Source: Candidatus Dormiibacterota bacterium
Lineage (GTDB): Bacteria > Vulcanimicrobiota > Vulcanimicrobiia > Vulcanimicrobiales > Vulcanimicrobiaceae
Reading direction: 5' to 3'
Assembly (NCBI GenBank): GCA_035532835.1
Contig: DATKQG010000072.1
Coordinates: forward strand, 1 to 35,629
Length of the DNA stretch: 35,629 nucleotides
Both the position numbers and the translations under genes were made by a program. Positions 23,588 to 32,114 of the stretch are shown piece by piece. Position 1 is the first letter of the stretch. Each line of letters starts with the position of its first letter. The notes beneath the pieces are model-generated. The model made no database searches. It worked only from the letters and a program-made list of their open reading frames with translations, and was not told the origin of the DNA.

Positions 23588-23603
23588 AAACGAATTTAGA
23601 AGA

Positions 23604-23687
23604 TGGTAGGGAAGGTGGGATTCGAACCCACACGAGTTGCCCCGGCCGCTTTTGAGGCGGCTGCGTCTGCCGTTCCGCCACTTCCCC
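23604..23687 (-). tRNA. tRNA-Leu(CAA)
   Basis: This is an 84-nt class II tRNA on the minus strand. Acceptor arms GGGGAAG/CTTCCCT pair with one G-T, the discriminator is A, and CCA is encoded (23604-23606). Anticodon stem GCCGC/GCGGC encloses CTCAAAA, giving CAA (23652-23654), reading TTG. The variable arm and T-loop GTTCGAATC are present. It lies directly behind the large fusion gene, only 8 bases after its stop, so may share its transcript. Confidence 0.96.
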
Positions 23688-23695
23688 GTGGACGA

Positions 23696-26600
23696 CTATC
23701 GGCGATTCGCGCCGCCGCCTGATGCTCCTTGCAGGCGCAGCTCGATTCGAACCGGCGTATCGGCGGGGTAATCGAGCCGGTCGAGGCGATAACCGCGGCG
23801 CTCCAGGCTCGATTGTTGCGTGCCGGTGGGCCAGGTCACGGTCAGCAAGGAGGGTAGCGCGAACGCGCTCAACGAGCGGCCGGGAGCCGACGCCTCAAGC
23901 GTCACGACGAGCGTATGGGAGCCGGCCGCGAGCTCGTAGGTCTTGTGAAAGCGAACGCCCGCGCTACCAAGGTCCGGCGCGGTATAGTCGCAGCGCAGCA
24001 GGGCTCGGGTTGGATCCGCAGCGTCGAGCGCGCAACGATAGGCGCGGTTGAAGGTCCCGGCTTCCAGCGGGTGCGTGTAGCGGGCGATATAGTCGCGGGG
24101 AGAGGGCGTGGCCGGCGTCTGCACGTCGTCTCGAAACGCTCCGATAGTCGTGAACGCGTTTTTTCCCGAACCGTCGTGCGTGAAGACGAACGCACGCGCG
24201 CCGGCGCCGGGAGCGACGACGACTCGCACGATGCCGTTATCCAACACGTCGTCGCGCGTGCCATCGGCGAGTACGTCGGCGCGGTATGCCACCGCGTGCC
24301 CGTTGGGAACGGTGCGCCAAGTGGGCGCAATCGGTGCCGGTGTCACCGGCGAGGCCGATTCGGCTTGGAGTTGCGCAACGGTCCCGTCGGCTCGGATGCG
24401 CAGATCGACGGCGCCGCCTTCGGGTACGCTCATCGACGGGATGGCGATGCGTCGTCCCGCGAGATCGATCGCCGTTGCAGCGCTCGTGCGTACGGCTGTG
24501 CCCGGGTTCATCACGTCGAGGATGCCCGAGCGGCCGTCCGGTGAAAGCAGTAGCGATGCGTCGGTTATGCCTCCCGTCGAGGAACGAGCGCCCGCCGCGA
24601 GGGCGTCGTTCGCGTTAGCGACAACGATGCCGCCGCGTTCGCGAAATGCGCGGAGCAACGCCACGACGCGCGGCGTGAAGCGCAGCGGAAACCCCGTCGC
24701 GGGAACGATGAGCACGTGCGTCCGGAGCAGATCGCGCAAGCTGTCGTAGCGCAGATCGACCAGGCGGCACGTCAGCGCCAGAGCGCGGCAGCGCTGTTGG
24801 CTCGCGATCGTCAGCGCCGCGAGTTCGGCAACGCGCTGGTTATTCATCAATGCGGATTCATAAGCACTCGTCAGCCACGCGATCGACGCATCGCTACGCG
24901 GCCGGAGCGACGCAAGGTACGTGCCGTATCGTTGCACGAGGTGCCCAAAAGCCGCGGTGGGAGCATAGCGCGGCGACGGCTTGCCCGCACGCGTCAAGGC
25001 CGCATCCCAGGCATACGACCAGTTTGCCCACGGAGCTTCCCATCCGGGCGGATCGAGGGTATCTTGAACCGGAAAATTCACCACGCCGTGCGCGCCTTGC
25101 TGCAACATTTGATGCAGCGCGAGCGTGGTATTTTCGGGAGCGGCGGGACGCGGCGCGATTTCGTCGGCGCCTTGAAGCCAGCCGGCTTGGAATTCGCTCG
25201 TCATCACGGGCCGGCGAGATTGGGTCTGCAGAAGTCCGGTTGAAAACGCCAACTGCGCGAGATCGTGGTCGCCGATGCGATAGGCGTCGCTCTGGTACCA
25301 GTTACCCCACGCCCACACGGGCGCGGAAGCGGTGACCTTCATCTGATACGTGTTGATAAACAGCGGGACGTGCGTGCCAACGGTTTGTTGCACCGTCGTC
25401 TTGAGCCAACTCATGTATGCGTGCCAATGGGGAGCCGGCCAGGTGTCGTTGTCGATGTATGCGCCCTGGTCGTCGTCGAGCGCGACCGCGATCACGTCGT
25501 GCGACCACGGGGCAATCTCGTGGAGGACCAAATGCAGCCATGCGGCGGCCGCGCGGAGATGCGTGCCGTTGCGTAACCACTCGGCTGCTGCGGCGTCGGC
25601 ATGCGCATTTTGCAGCGTTGCGGTGGCCGGGTACCGGCCTTGCAGAATATCGTGGAGGGGCATATCGTATGCGGGTTGCTCGAGCAGCCAGGCGGGATAG
25701 CCGCCGTTGCGCCACTCGTTGCGAATCACGGGGCCGGGCCGAACGATCGCCTTCAGTCCGAGTCCGTGAATGATGGAAAAGAGCGCCGGGAGATTGCGGC
25801 GCGGGTCGGTCTTTCCGGTAAAATCGATCGTATGCCGGTTCGGCTCGTGCCAATTCCAAATGAGATAGAGATCGATCGTGTTGATGCCCATCGCTTTGTA
25901 TGCTAGGAGATCGCTTCGCCACTGCGAGCGCGGCGTACGCTCGTAGAAGAAGGCCGCACCATAGACGAAGAAAGGTTTGCCGTCGACTTGGAACTCCGGC
26001 GTGCCGCCCTGTTGAACGATCGCCGACGTATGCCACGTTTGCCATCCGCCTGATGCGGCGCGAGCGTGCAGCGGTACGACGAGAAGCGCGAGCAGTAGGC
26101 CCGCAACGAACGGCCACGCGCGCTGCGTACGGGCGAGAAGCACATATGCGAGAATGCCGATTGTCAGCCAACCCATGCCGAGTGCCAACGCGGTAAAGCC
26201 GGTGTACCATAGCGCGAGCGACCACCCCGCCAGCGCGACGAGCGACGGCAGCGGGTACAGCGGCATCCGAAACGGCGCTGCCGGATCGCGCCGTCGCAGC
26301 AACGCGAGCCCGAAGATTTGCGCGATACTTTGGATCAACACGATGCCCGCCGTCAGAAACGCGATCACTTGATCGAGTGAGAAGAAGCTTGCCACGAGGG
26401 AGAGGGCACCGACGGCGAGCAGCGCGCGATGAGGAAAGTCCTTGCTCGCATGCAATTTGGCAAAATACGGTAAGAACGTTCCTTCGCAAGCCGCCGCATA
26501 GGGTATGCGAGAGAATCCGAGCAAGTTTCCGTAGAGGGACGCAAACGCGGTCACGAGCACGAGCACGGTGCAGATGCGCGCCGCAAGGACACCCCAAGTT

Positions 26601-27442
26601 CGCTCGACGACCAACGCTCCCACGTACATGGCCTGCGCGGTCGGTTGACCGTGCGCGTCGAGTAGCGAACGCCAGGGAATGACGCCCAGCACGCCGATCT
26701 GCAGCGCCACGTAGAGCGCGGCGACGATCAGCACCGAGAGGAGAATCGATCGCGGAATCGTGCGGTGCGGGTTCACCACCTCGTCGCCTAGCAGCGCAAC
26801 GTCCGAATATCCACTGTAGTCATAGAGGGTAATGTAGAGCGCCGTTCCAAAACCCGCGAGCAAGCCGGTGCCGATGTGTAGCGGAGCATCTAGATGAAAG
26901 ACCGTCGCGAGATGCGCGTGCGGAAGCGCTGCGACGATGATAAAGGCCAGCGTCGAAATCGCCGCGACGGCCAAGACGATCCCGGTGATCGCGACGCGTC
27001 GCGTCTTGCGGTAGAGTAACGCGATGGTGGCGAGGCCGACTGCTAACGCCACCGCATCGTGCAGCCACCACGACGCACCGATCGCCGGGACGAGATAGGC
27101 TGCGTAGTTGGCGAAGCCGATGTACCCGCTCGCCAGCAAACAGGGCGCCGCGAGCAAGAACTGCCAATTAAAGAGAAAGGCCAGCGCGCGCCCGAGCCGC
27201 TGGGGTCCGTAAGCCTCGCGCAGGTATGCGTACGTGCCGCCGGAGCCGGGAACGCGGGAGGCCAACTCCGCCCACACGAGGCCGTCGCACAGCGCGACGA
27301 CCGCTCCGCCGATCCAACCCAGGAGCGCCAGCGGCCCCCCTAGCGCGGAGATCACCAACGGAATCGTTACGAGCGGCCCGATACCGATCATCGTGATGAC
27401 GTTGAGGGCGACGGCACCGCGAAGATCGATCGCTCGTTGCAT
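23696..27442 (-). CDS. APC-family permease fused to GH35-like glycoside hydrolase
   Basis: One uninterrupted 1248-residue frame. Residues 1-437 are an APC-superfamily permease with 12 likely helices; TM1 carries the broken-helix GIGP motif (ALNVITMIGIGPLVTIPLV), and there is a typical GLVWAELASRVPGSGGTYAYL segment. Residues 441-462 (RAWPFVAGLLLALLVVPLHA) are a thirteenth hydrophobic segment that looks like a signal sequence. Residues about 480-820 match the GH35 beta-galactosidase TIM barrel: NTIDLYLIWNWHEP, IVRPGPVIRNEWRNGGYPAWL (568-585 region) and the nucleophile motif TSEFQAGW (E750). The acid/base region reads ALDDDQG (654-660) instead of QIENEYG. Residues about 860-960 resemble a GATase-like trimerisation domain, and the C-terminal 200 form beta-sandwich-like sequence. 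With 13 helices and an inside N-terminus the hydrolase would lie outside the cell membrane. Sugar substrate and permease substrate are unknown. Confidence 0.85.
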   Translation of the reverse strand: MQRAIDLRGAVALNVITMIGIGPLVTIPLVISALGGPLALLGWIGGAVVALCDGLVWAELASRVPGSGGTYAYLREAYGPQRLGRALAFLFNWQFLLAAPCLLASGYIGFANYAAYLVPAIGASWWLHDAVALAVGLATIALLYRKTRRVAITGIVLAVAAISTLAFIIVAALPHAHLATVFHLDAPLHIGTGLLAGFGTALYITLYDYSGYSDVALLGDEVVNPHRTIPRSILLSVLIVAALYVALQIGVLGVIPWRSLLDAHGQPTAQAMYVGALVVERTWGVLAARICTVLVLVTAFASLYGNLLGFSRIPYAAACEGTFLPYFAKLHASKDFPHRALLAVGALSLVASFFSLDQVIAFLTAGIVLIQSIAQIFGLALLRRRDPAAPFRMPLYPLPSLVALAGWSLALWYTGFTALALGMGWLTIGILAYVLLARTQRAWPFVAGLLLALLVVPLHARAASGGWQTWHTSAIVQQGGTPEFQVDGKPFFVYGAAFFYERTPRSQWRSDLLAYKAMGINTIDLYLIWNWHEPNRHTIDFTGKTDPRRNLPALFSIIHGLGLKAIVRPGPVIRNEWRNGGYPAWLLEQPAYDMPLHDILQGRYPATATLQNAHADAAAAEWLRNGTHLRAAAAWLHLVLHEIAPWSHDVIAVALDDDQGAYIDNDTWPAPHWHAYMSWLKTTVQQTVGTHVPLFINTYQMKVTASAPVWAWGNWYQSDAYRIGDHDLAQLAFSTGLLQTQSRRPVMTSEFQAGWLQGADEIAPRPAAPENTTLALHQMLQQGAHGVVNFPVQDTLDPPGWEAPWANWSYAWDAALTRAGKPSPRYAPTAAFGHLVQRYGTYLASLRPRSDASIAWLTSAYESALMNNQRVAELAALTIASQQRCRALALTCRLVDLRYDSLRDLLRTHVLIVPATGFPLRFTPRVVALLRAFRERGGIVVANANDALAAGARSSTGGITDASLLLSPDGRSGILDVMNPGTAVRTSAATAIDLAGRRIAIPSMSVPEGGAVDLRIRADGTVAQLQAESASPVTPAPIAPTWRTVPNGHAVAYRADVLADGTRDDVLDNGIVRVVVAPGAGARAFVFTHDGSGKNAFTTIGAFRDDVQTPATPSPRDYIARYTHPLEAGTFNRAYRCALDAADPTRALLRCDYTAPDLGSAGVRFHKTYELAAGSHTLVVTLEASAPGRSLSAFALPSLLTVTWPTGTQQSSLERRGYRLDRLDYPADTPVRIELRLQGASGGGANRR

Positions 27443-27457
27443 CGAAGCCTAGTTCGC

Positions 27458-28498
27458 ATGCACCAAACGTCTCCCTACGCGCGCTTACAGGGCTTGAGCG
27501 GCGATCTCCACGTCGATTTCATCGAAAGTGCGGCCTTGCGCGGCAACGCTTTGGGCGACCCGGCGGTACGGCCGTCGATCGTCTACGTTCCGCCCGGGTA
27601 CGATCCGCAGGGCTCGCAGCGCTATCCCGTGCTGTACTGTTTGCACGGATATACCGGCGATGCGGCGGCGCTGCTCGCGACGCGTCCGTGGGAGACCAAC
27701 GTCGTGCAGTGGGCCGATCGGCTAATCGTCAAAGGCGAGATGCGGCCCGCCATCGTCGCTTTGGTTGACGGATTCACGCGTTTGGGCGGGTCGCAGTACG
27801 TCGATTCGGCGCACAACGGTGCGTACGCGACCTACGTCGTTCGCGACGTAGTGGGCCATATCGACGCCTCGTATCGGACGATTGCGCGAGAGGGTGGCCG
27901 CGCGGTCTTCGGCAAGTCCTCCGGCGGATTCGGTGCGATGCACCTCTCGATCGCGCACCCCGGTATCTTTGCGGCATTTGCGTCGCACAGCGGAGATGCC
28001 TACTTCGAATACGCGCACCCGCGCGGATTCGCCGACGCGCAACGAACCCTCGAACGCTTCGATTTCGATCTCAAACATTTCGTCGAAGATTTCGAGGCGC
28101 GGCATAAACGTTCGCAGGCCGAGTACGGCACGATGGAAATGCTCGGATATGCCGCCGCGTATTCTCCGCGCTCCGGTGCTGCGTTCGACATCGATCTGCC
28201 CTTCGATCGCGCCACGGGTGCCATCCGCCAGGACGTCTTCGCGCGCTGGCTGGCGTTCGATCCGGTCCGGCGCATCGGTTCGAGCGTGGCGGAACTGCAG
28301 CGCTTGCGGCTGCGTTACCTCGATTGCGGTCGCCGCGACGAATATGGCCTCGATATCGGTGCGCGTTTGGTCGCGACCGGCCTCCGGAACGCCGGGCTTT
28401 CGGTCGTGCACGAGGAATTCGACGACGACCACCGCAACGTGGGGTACCGTTACGCCCGTTCGCTCCCGCTGCTCGCAGCCGCTTTGGATATAGAATGA
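27458..28498 (+). CDS. Putative alpha/beta-hydrolase esterase (esterase D-like)
   Basis: The 346-residue product belongs by pattern to the putative esterase family (Esterase D, S-formylglutathione hydrolase, enterochelin esterase): SIVYVPPGYDP, YPVLYCLHGYTGD (oxyanion segment), the nucleophile elbow GKSSGG (Ser154), DCGRRDEY for the acid and DDDHRN for the His. No signal peptide. The start at 27458 is 15 bases from the divergent fusion gene start; an ATG at 27437 would overlap that gene. It is followed by a secreted protein gene with ATGA overlap, so they are coupled. A role near a sugar hydrolase, such as deacylation of sugars, is only a guess. Confidence 0.82.
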   Translation: MHQTSPYARLQGLSGDLHVDFIESAALRGNALGDPAVRPSIVYVPPGYDPQGSQRYPVLYCLHGYTGDAAALLATRPWETNVVQWADRLIVKGEMRPAIVALVDGFTRLGGSQYVDSAHNGAYATYVVRDVVGHIDASYRTIAREGGRAVFGKSSGGFGAMHLSIAHPGIFAAFASHSGDAYFEYAHPRGFADAQRTLERFDFDLKHFVEDFEARHKRSQAEYGTMEMLGYAAAYSPRSGAAFDIDLPFDRATGAIRQDVFARWLAFDPVRRIGSSVAELQRLRLRYLDCGRRDEYGLDIGARLVATGLRNAGLSVVHEEFDDDHRNVGYRYARSLPLLAAALDIE

Positions 28499-29106
28499 TA
28501 CGTTGGATCGCGCTTGCTTCGCTCGTCGCCCTGGCTCTAGTGCCCTCGCTCCCCAGTGCGGCACAAGTGCCCGCACCTGCGCAAGTTCAGGCTCAGGCCA
28601 GTCCGCAGCCGACGCCCACCCCGGACCCGCACGTGTACGACGACCCCGCAATGCACTTCGTCGCGCCGCCTCACTATATACTCTTGACGCGCAGGCCCAC
28701 GCCCCAGCTCGCCGAGCTCGGCAACGATCCGGCGATCATCGCGGTATGGCTGCTGCACGAAAAGGGTAAACCTCAGCGCGAGCTCACGCTCTCGATGGAA
28801 TCGTATACCGATGCGGTCAGCACTTTTGAATCGAGTTTCGAGAGCCAGATCCGTCAAAAGGTCGATGGGTTGCTCGTGCGCGATAAACAGCCCATCACGT
28901 TGAAGAACGGCATGCCGGCATATTTCGTCGACACGACGTTCGGCTCGGGATTTACGACCGAGAAGCAGTTCGACGTGGTCTGGGCCGATGGGCAGCGCGG
29001 CGTGATTCTCGCCCTTGCCGGACGTTTGGGCGAGATCGATGCGCAGGATGCCAAAGCGGCGTTGCTCGACGTTTCGGCGACGCTCTATCCTACCAACGAG
29101 CCCTAA
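28495..29106 (+). CDS. Secreted protein of unknown function
   Basis: The 203-residue product starts with a signal peptide (MIRWIALASLVALALVPSLP, cleavage near AAQ at residue 23-24), then a Pro/Gln/Ala linker (PAPAQVQAQASPQPTPTPDPH), then a compact domain (AMHFVAPPHYILLTRR, PAIIAVWLLHEKGKPQRELTLSMES, MPAYFVDTTFGSGFTTEKQFDVVWADGQRGVILALAGRLG). I recognise no named family; the pattern recalls periplasmic domains such as DUF1795/PsbP-like folds. The ATG overlaps the esterase stop (ATGA), so both are probably one operon. Confidence 0.75.
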   Translation: MIRWIALASLVALALVPSLPSAAQVPAPAQVQAQASPQPTPTPDPHVYDDPAMHFVAPPHYILLTRRPTPQLAELGNDPAIIAVWLLHEKGKPQRELTLSMESYTDAVSTFESSFESQIRQKVDGLLVRDKQPITLKNGMPAYFVDTTFGSGFTTEKQFDVVWADGQRGVILALAGRLGEIDAQDAKAALLDVSATLYPTNEP

Positions 29107-29125
29107 TACCGCGGATCGGCGGCAG

Positions 29126-30283
29126 CTACGAAACGCCGGCCGGCATCGGCGTAGCGGCCAGGGCGGTACGGAGATCGTCGAGCAAATCGTCGAGATCTTC
29201 GATGCCGACCGAGAGGCGCAGCAGCCCGTCGGTGACGCCGCGGCGCTCGCGATCTTCTTTCGGGATCGATCCGTGCGTCATCCGGGCGGGATGGCAGATC
29301 AGCGATTCCACGCCGCCGAGGCTTTCGGCCAAGCTGAAATACTGTAAGCGGTTGGCGAAATCGAGGGCGCGTTCTTGCGGCCCGGTGAGAACGAACGAGA
29401 CCATGCCGCCGAAGCCGCTCATCTGGCGTTTCGCAAGCGCGTGTTGCGGGTGCGAGGCGAGGCCCGGGTAATAGACGCGCGCGACATCGTGGTGCGCCTC
29501 CAGAAATTCCGCTACGGCTTGAGCGTTGCGCGCGTGCTCGCGCATCCGCAGCGCGAGCGTCTTGGCGCCGCGCATCGTGAGCCACGCATCGTGCGGCCCC
29601 GGTACTCCGCCCACTGCGTTCTGATGGAACTTGATCACATCGTACAGATCGCGATCGTTTGTGAGCGCGGCACCGCCGACAACGTCGCTGTGCCCGCCGA
29701 TGTACTTCGTAGTGGAGTGCACCACAATATCGGCACCAAGACTCAACGGTTGCTGAAAGTACGGCGAAGCAAAAGTATTATCGACGACGACGATGGCTTG
29801 GCCGCGCAGCGCGCAGATCGCCTCGATATCGATGAGCTTGAGTAACGGGTTGGTCGGCGTCTCGATCCAAAACATTTTGGTGTTCGGCTTGACGGCCGCT
29901 CGCACCGCATCGAGATCGCTCATATCCACGTAGGTGAAATCGATGCCGTAACGGGAGAGTACTCGCGAGAAGAGCCGATAGGTTCCGCCGTACAGATCGT
30001 CGGTAACCACGACGTGATCGCCGGCGCTCAACGTATTGAGGACTGCCGCCGTGGCTGCCATCCCGCTCGCGAACGCGCTTCCATATCGCGCGTCCTCCAG
30101 CGAGGCAAGCTGCGCTTCGAGCGCGCTGCGCGTCGGATTAACGGTGCGGCTGTAATCGAAGCCCTTGTGCTCGCCGACGGCATCCTGCGTGTAGGTGGAC
30201 GTTTGATAGATCGGGACGATCGTAGCGCCGGTCGTAGGGTCGGCTTCCTGGCCGACGTGGATCGCTCTGGTGCTGAACTTCAC
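29126..30283 (-). CDS. Cystathionine gamma-lyase / gamma-synthase family enzyme
   Basis: The 385-residue protein is a PLP-dependent Cys/Met-metabolism enzyme. It shows FDYSRTVNPTRSALE, ASGMAATAAVLN, the aspartate and cofactor region VVVDNTFASPYFQQPL, the PLP lysine in HSTTKYIGGHSDVVGG, and ESLICHPARMTHGSIP near the end. It could act as cystathionine gamma-lyase or gamma-synthase; sequence alone does not separate these. The gene upstream is a cystathionine beta-synthase and overlaps it by four bases, which favours gamma-lyase in reverse transsulfuration (homocysteine to cysteine). Confidence 0.9.
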   Translation of the reverse strand: MKFSTRAIHVGQEADPTTGATIVPIYQTSTYTQDAVGEHKGFDYSRTVNPTRSALEAQLASLEDARYGSAFASGMAATAAVLNTLSAGDHVVVTDDLYGGTYRLFSRVLSRYGIDFTYVDMSDLDAVRAAVKPNTKMFWIETPTNPLLKLIDIEAICALRGQAIVVVDNTFASPYFQQPLSLGADIVVHSTTKYIGGHSDVVGGAALTNDRDLYDVIKFHQNAVGGVPGPHDAWLTMRGAKTLALRMREHARNAQAVAEFLEAHHDVARVYYPGLASHPQHALAKRQMSGFGGMVSFVLTGPQERALDFANRLQYFSLAESLGGVESLICHPARMTHGSIPKEDRERRGVTDGLLRLSVGIEDLDDLLDDLRTALAATPMPAGVS

Positions 30284-31677
30284 GGAGTCTCCGAGGAGGT
30301 GGAGAGAAAGCTGATGATGTCTTGCCGCGTGACCACGCCGATCGGGTCGCCGTCGTCGGTAACGACGATGGCGGGGTTCGCGAGCGTCAGCAGTTTGTAG
30401 GCTTTATCGATCTCTTCGTGCTGCTCGAGCGAAGGGAAGGCGCGGCCCATTACCTCGCCGACGGGCTTGTGCAGGATATCCGCCTGATCGAACACGGCCT
30501 GCATGACGCCGACATCGTTGATGCTGCCGACGATATCCGCTCCGCTCATCACCGGAATCTGCGAGATTTCGTATTTACGCAGCAGATCGAGCGCGGTTCG
30601 CACGGTGTCGTCGGTGGTGACGGTGATCAGGGGCGGTAACGGCGTCTTACCGCGCAGCACGTCGCCGACCATTGCGAGGCGCTTGCCCTCGGAGAGGAAG
30701 CCGTTGGCGATCATCCACTCGTCGTTGAAGATCTTCGACATGTAGCCGCGGCCCGAATCGGGGAACAGCACCACGACGATGGCATCGTTCGGCAGCGTCT
30801 TCGCGAGTTTGATCGCCGCGACGGCGGCGGTCCCCGACGATCCACCGACAAGCAAGCCCTCTTCGCGCGTGATGCGGCGGGCCATCAAGAACGACTCGCG
30901 ATCGGAGACGCGCACCATTTCGTCGATGACCTTGAGATCGACGGTGTCGGGCAAATAGCTCATGCCGATGCCTTCAACCGCATACGAGCGCGGCGTATCA
31001 CCGGAATAGATGGAACCTTCGGGATCGGCTCCGACGACGTGAATGTTCGGATTGCGTTCTTTGAGATAGCGGGCCGTCCCGGAGATGGTGCCGCCGGTAC
31101 CGATACCCGCAACGAAATGGGTGATCTGCCCGTGCGTCTGCTCCCAAATTTCGGGCCCGGTGGAGTGGTAGTGGGCTTCGGGATTCTCGTGGTTGTGAAA
31201 CTGATTGGGTTGGAACGCGCCGGGAATTTCGGAAGCGAGCCGATTGGCAACGCCGTAATACGATTCGGCGGAATCGGTCGGCACGTTGGTGGGCGTTACC
31301 ACGACCTCAGCCCCGTAGGCGCGAATCAGATCGATCTTTTCCTTGGCCATCTTATCCGGCATCACCAGGATGCAGCGATAGCCGCGAATCGCGGCGGCCA
31401 TGGCGAGCCCCGATCCCGTATTTCCGCTCGTCGGTTCCACGATCGTGCCGCCGGGCTTGAGGTGCCCGGAGCGCTCCGCGGCCTCCAACATGGCCACCGC
31501 AGGGCGATCTTTGACGCTCCCTCCGGGATTCATGTACTCCACCTTTGCAAGCACCAAGCAACCGGCACCGTCGGTGACCTTATTGAGCTTGATAAGCGGG
31601 GTATTGCCGATCGCCTCTAGGGCATCGGAGCAGTAGTCGGGGCCGGTCGCCCGATCGGAGGGAGCCGTTTCTAGCAT
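30280..31677 (-). CDS. Cystathionine beta-synthase with C-terminal CBS pair
   Basis: The 465-residue protein has a fold-type II PLP domain (about residues 15-320): AIGNTPLIKLNKV, the PLP lysine in NPGGSVKDRPA, the phosphate-contacting TSGNTGSGLAMAAAI, and GTGGTISGTARYLKE. A CBS pair follows (about 335-465: ITVTTDDTVRTALDLLRKYEISQIPV, and ANPAIVVTDDGDPIGVVTRQDIISFL), as in regulated CBS enzymes. It condenses homocysteine with serine (or an activated serine) to cystathionine. The start chosen is ATG 31677 (MLETAPSDR); a GTG at 31719 would add 14 residues. It is the first gene of a two-gene unit with the lyase. Confidence 0.93.
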   Translation of the reverse strand: MLETAPSDRATGPDYCSDALEAIGNTPLIKLNKVTDGAGCLVLAKVEYMNPGGSVKDRPAVAMLEAAERSGHLKPGGTIVEPTSGNTGSGLAMAAAIRGYRCILVMPDKMAKEKIDLIRAYGAEVVVTPTNVPTDSAESYYGVANRLASEIPGAFQPNQFHNHENPEAHYHSTGPEIWEQTHGQITHFVAGIGTGGTISGTARYLKERNPNIHVVGADPEGSIYSGDTPRSYAVEGIGMSYLPDTVDLKVIDEMVRVSDRESFLMARRITREEGLLVGGSSGTAAVAAIKLAKTLPNDAIVVVLFPDSGRGYMSKIFNDEWMIANGFLSEGKRLAMVGDVLRGKTPLPPLITVTTDDTVRTALDLLRKYEISQIPVMSGADIVGSINDVGVMQAVFDQADILHKPVGEVMGRAFPSLEQHEEIDKAYKLLTLANPAIVVTDDGDPIGVVTRQDIISFLSTSSETP

Positions 31678-31748
31678 GCGGTCCCGCTTCCGCGAGAGCG
31701 CGAGCGGAGCCTGCGTCACAAGGGCAGCGGGCTGCGCGCTCGAAACAA

Positions 31749-31760
31749 CAACATATGTTG
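31749..31760. promoter_or_regulatory. 12-bp palindrome over the lipoprotein start codon
   Basis: CAACATATGTTG (31749-31760) is a perfect palindrome that includes the ATG at 31755. It lies in the short divergent gap between the cystathionine beta-synthase gene and the lipoprotein gene. It could be an operator or chance. Confidence 0.3.
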
Positions 31761-32114
31761 CGCTTTGCTCGTTTCGCGATGCTGTTAGCCGCCGTGGGTC
31801 TGGCTACGTCGATGTTGGCCGGGTGCAACGACGATAGCGCCCTTCCGCCGGCCGGAAAGTATTCGGCGTTCTCCGGAACCGTGATCGATCGCGCGACCAA
31901 TAAGCCGCTTGCGGGCGCGGTCGTCACCGTCGATACGGTACTGACGGCCACCACCGACGCCGCCGGAAAATTCACCATCGCCAAGGTGCCCAGCGGCATC
32001 GTCGATTACAGCGTTCAGGCTAACGGCTATACGGTGCTCACCTCAACGGCGAACACCGATCCGGGCAAACCGTTCGAACTCGACGTTAGCCTCGATCCGT
32101 CGCGGCCGCACTAG
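31755..32114 (+). CDS. Lipoprotein with carboxypeptidase-regulatory-like (beta-sandwich) domain
   Basis: The 119-residue product begins with a lipoprotein signal (MLRFARFAMLLAAVGLATS, lipobox MLAGC with Cys at about residue 24). The mature part has the carboxypeptidase-regulatory-like fold: FSGTVIDRATNKPLAGAVVTV, TTDAAGKFTIAKVPSG and YSVQANGYTV. Such domains are common in envelope proteins and bind proteins or sugars. No ribosome site is clear; the palindrome CAACATATGTTG covers the start. It is divergent from the cystathionine beta-synthase and its end overlaps the yvcK stop region on the other strand by 29 bases. Confidence 0.82.
   Translation: MLRFARFAMLLAAVGLATSMLAGCNDDSALPPAGKYSAFSGTVIDRATNKPLAGAVVTVDTVLTATTDAAGKFTIAKVPSGIVDYSVQANGYTVLTSTANTDPGKPFELDVSLDPSRPH

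Noticed and set aside
25302-26597. A 431-residue frame on the minus strand inside the fusion gene
   Set aside because: Its product is Arg-rich and without motifs. The overlapping fusion frame has clear permease and GH35 motifs.
31678-31754. SAM riboswitch or T-box before the transsulfuration genes
   Set aside because: The leader is too short and shows no matching conserved core.
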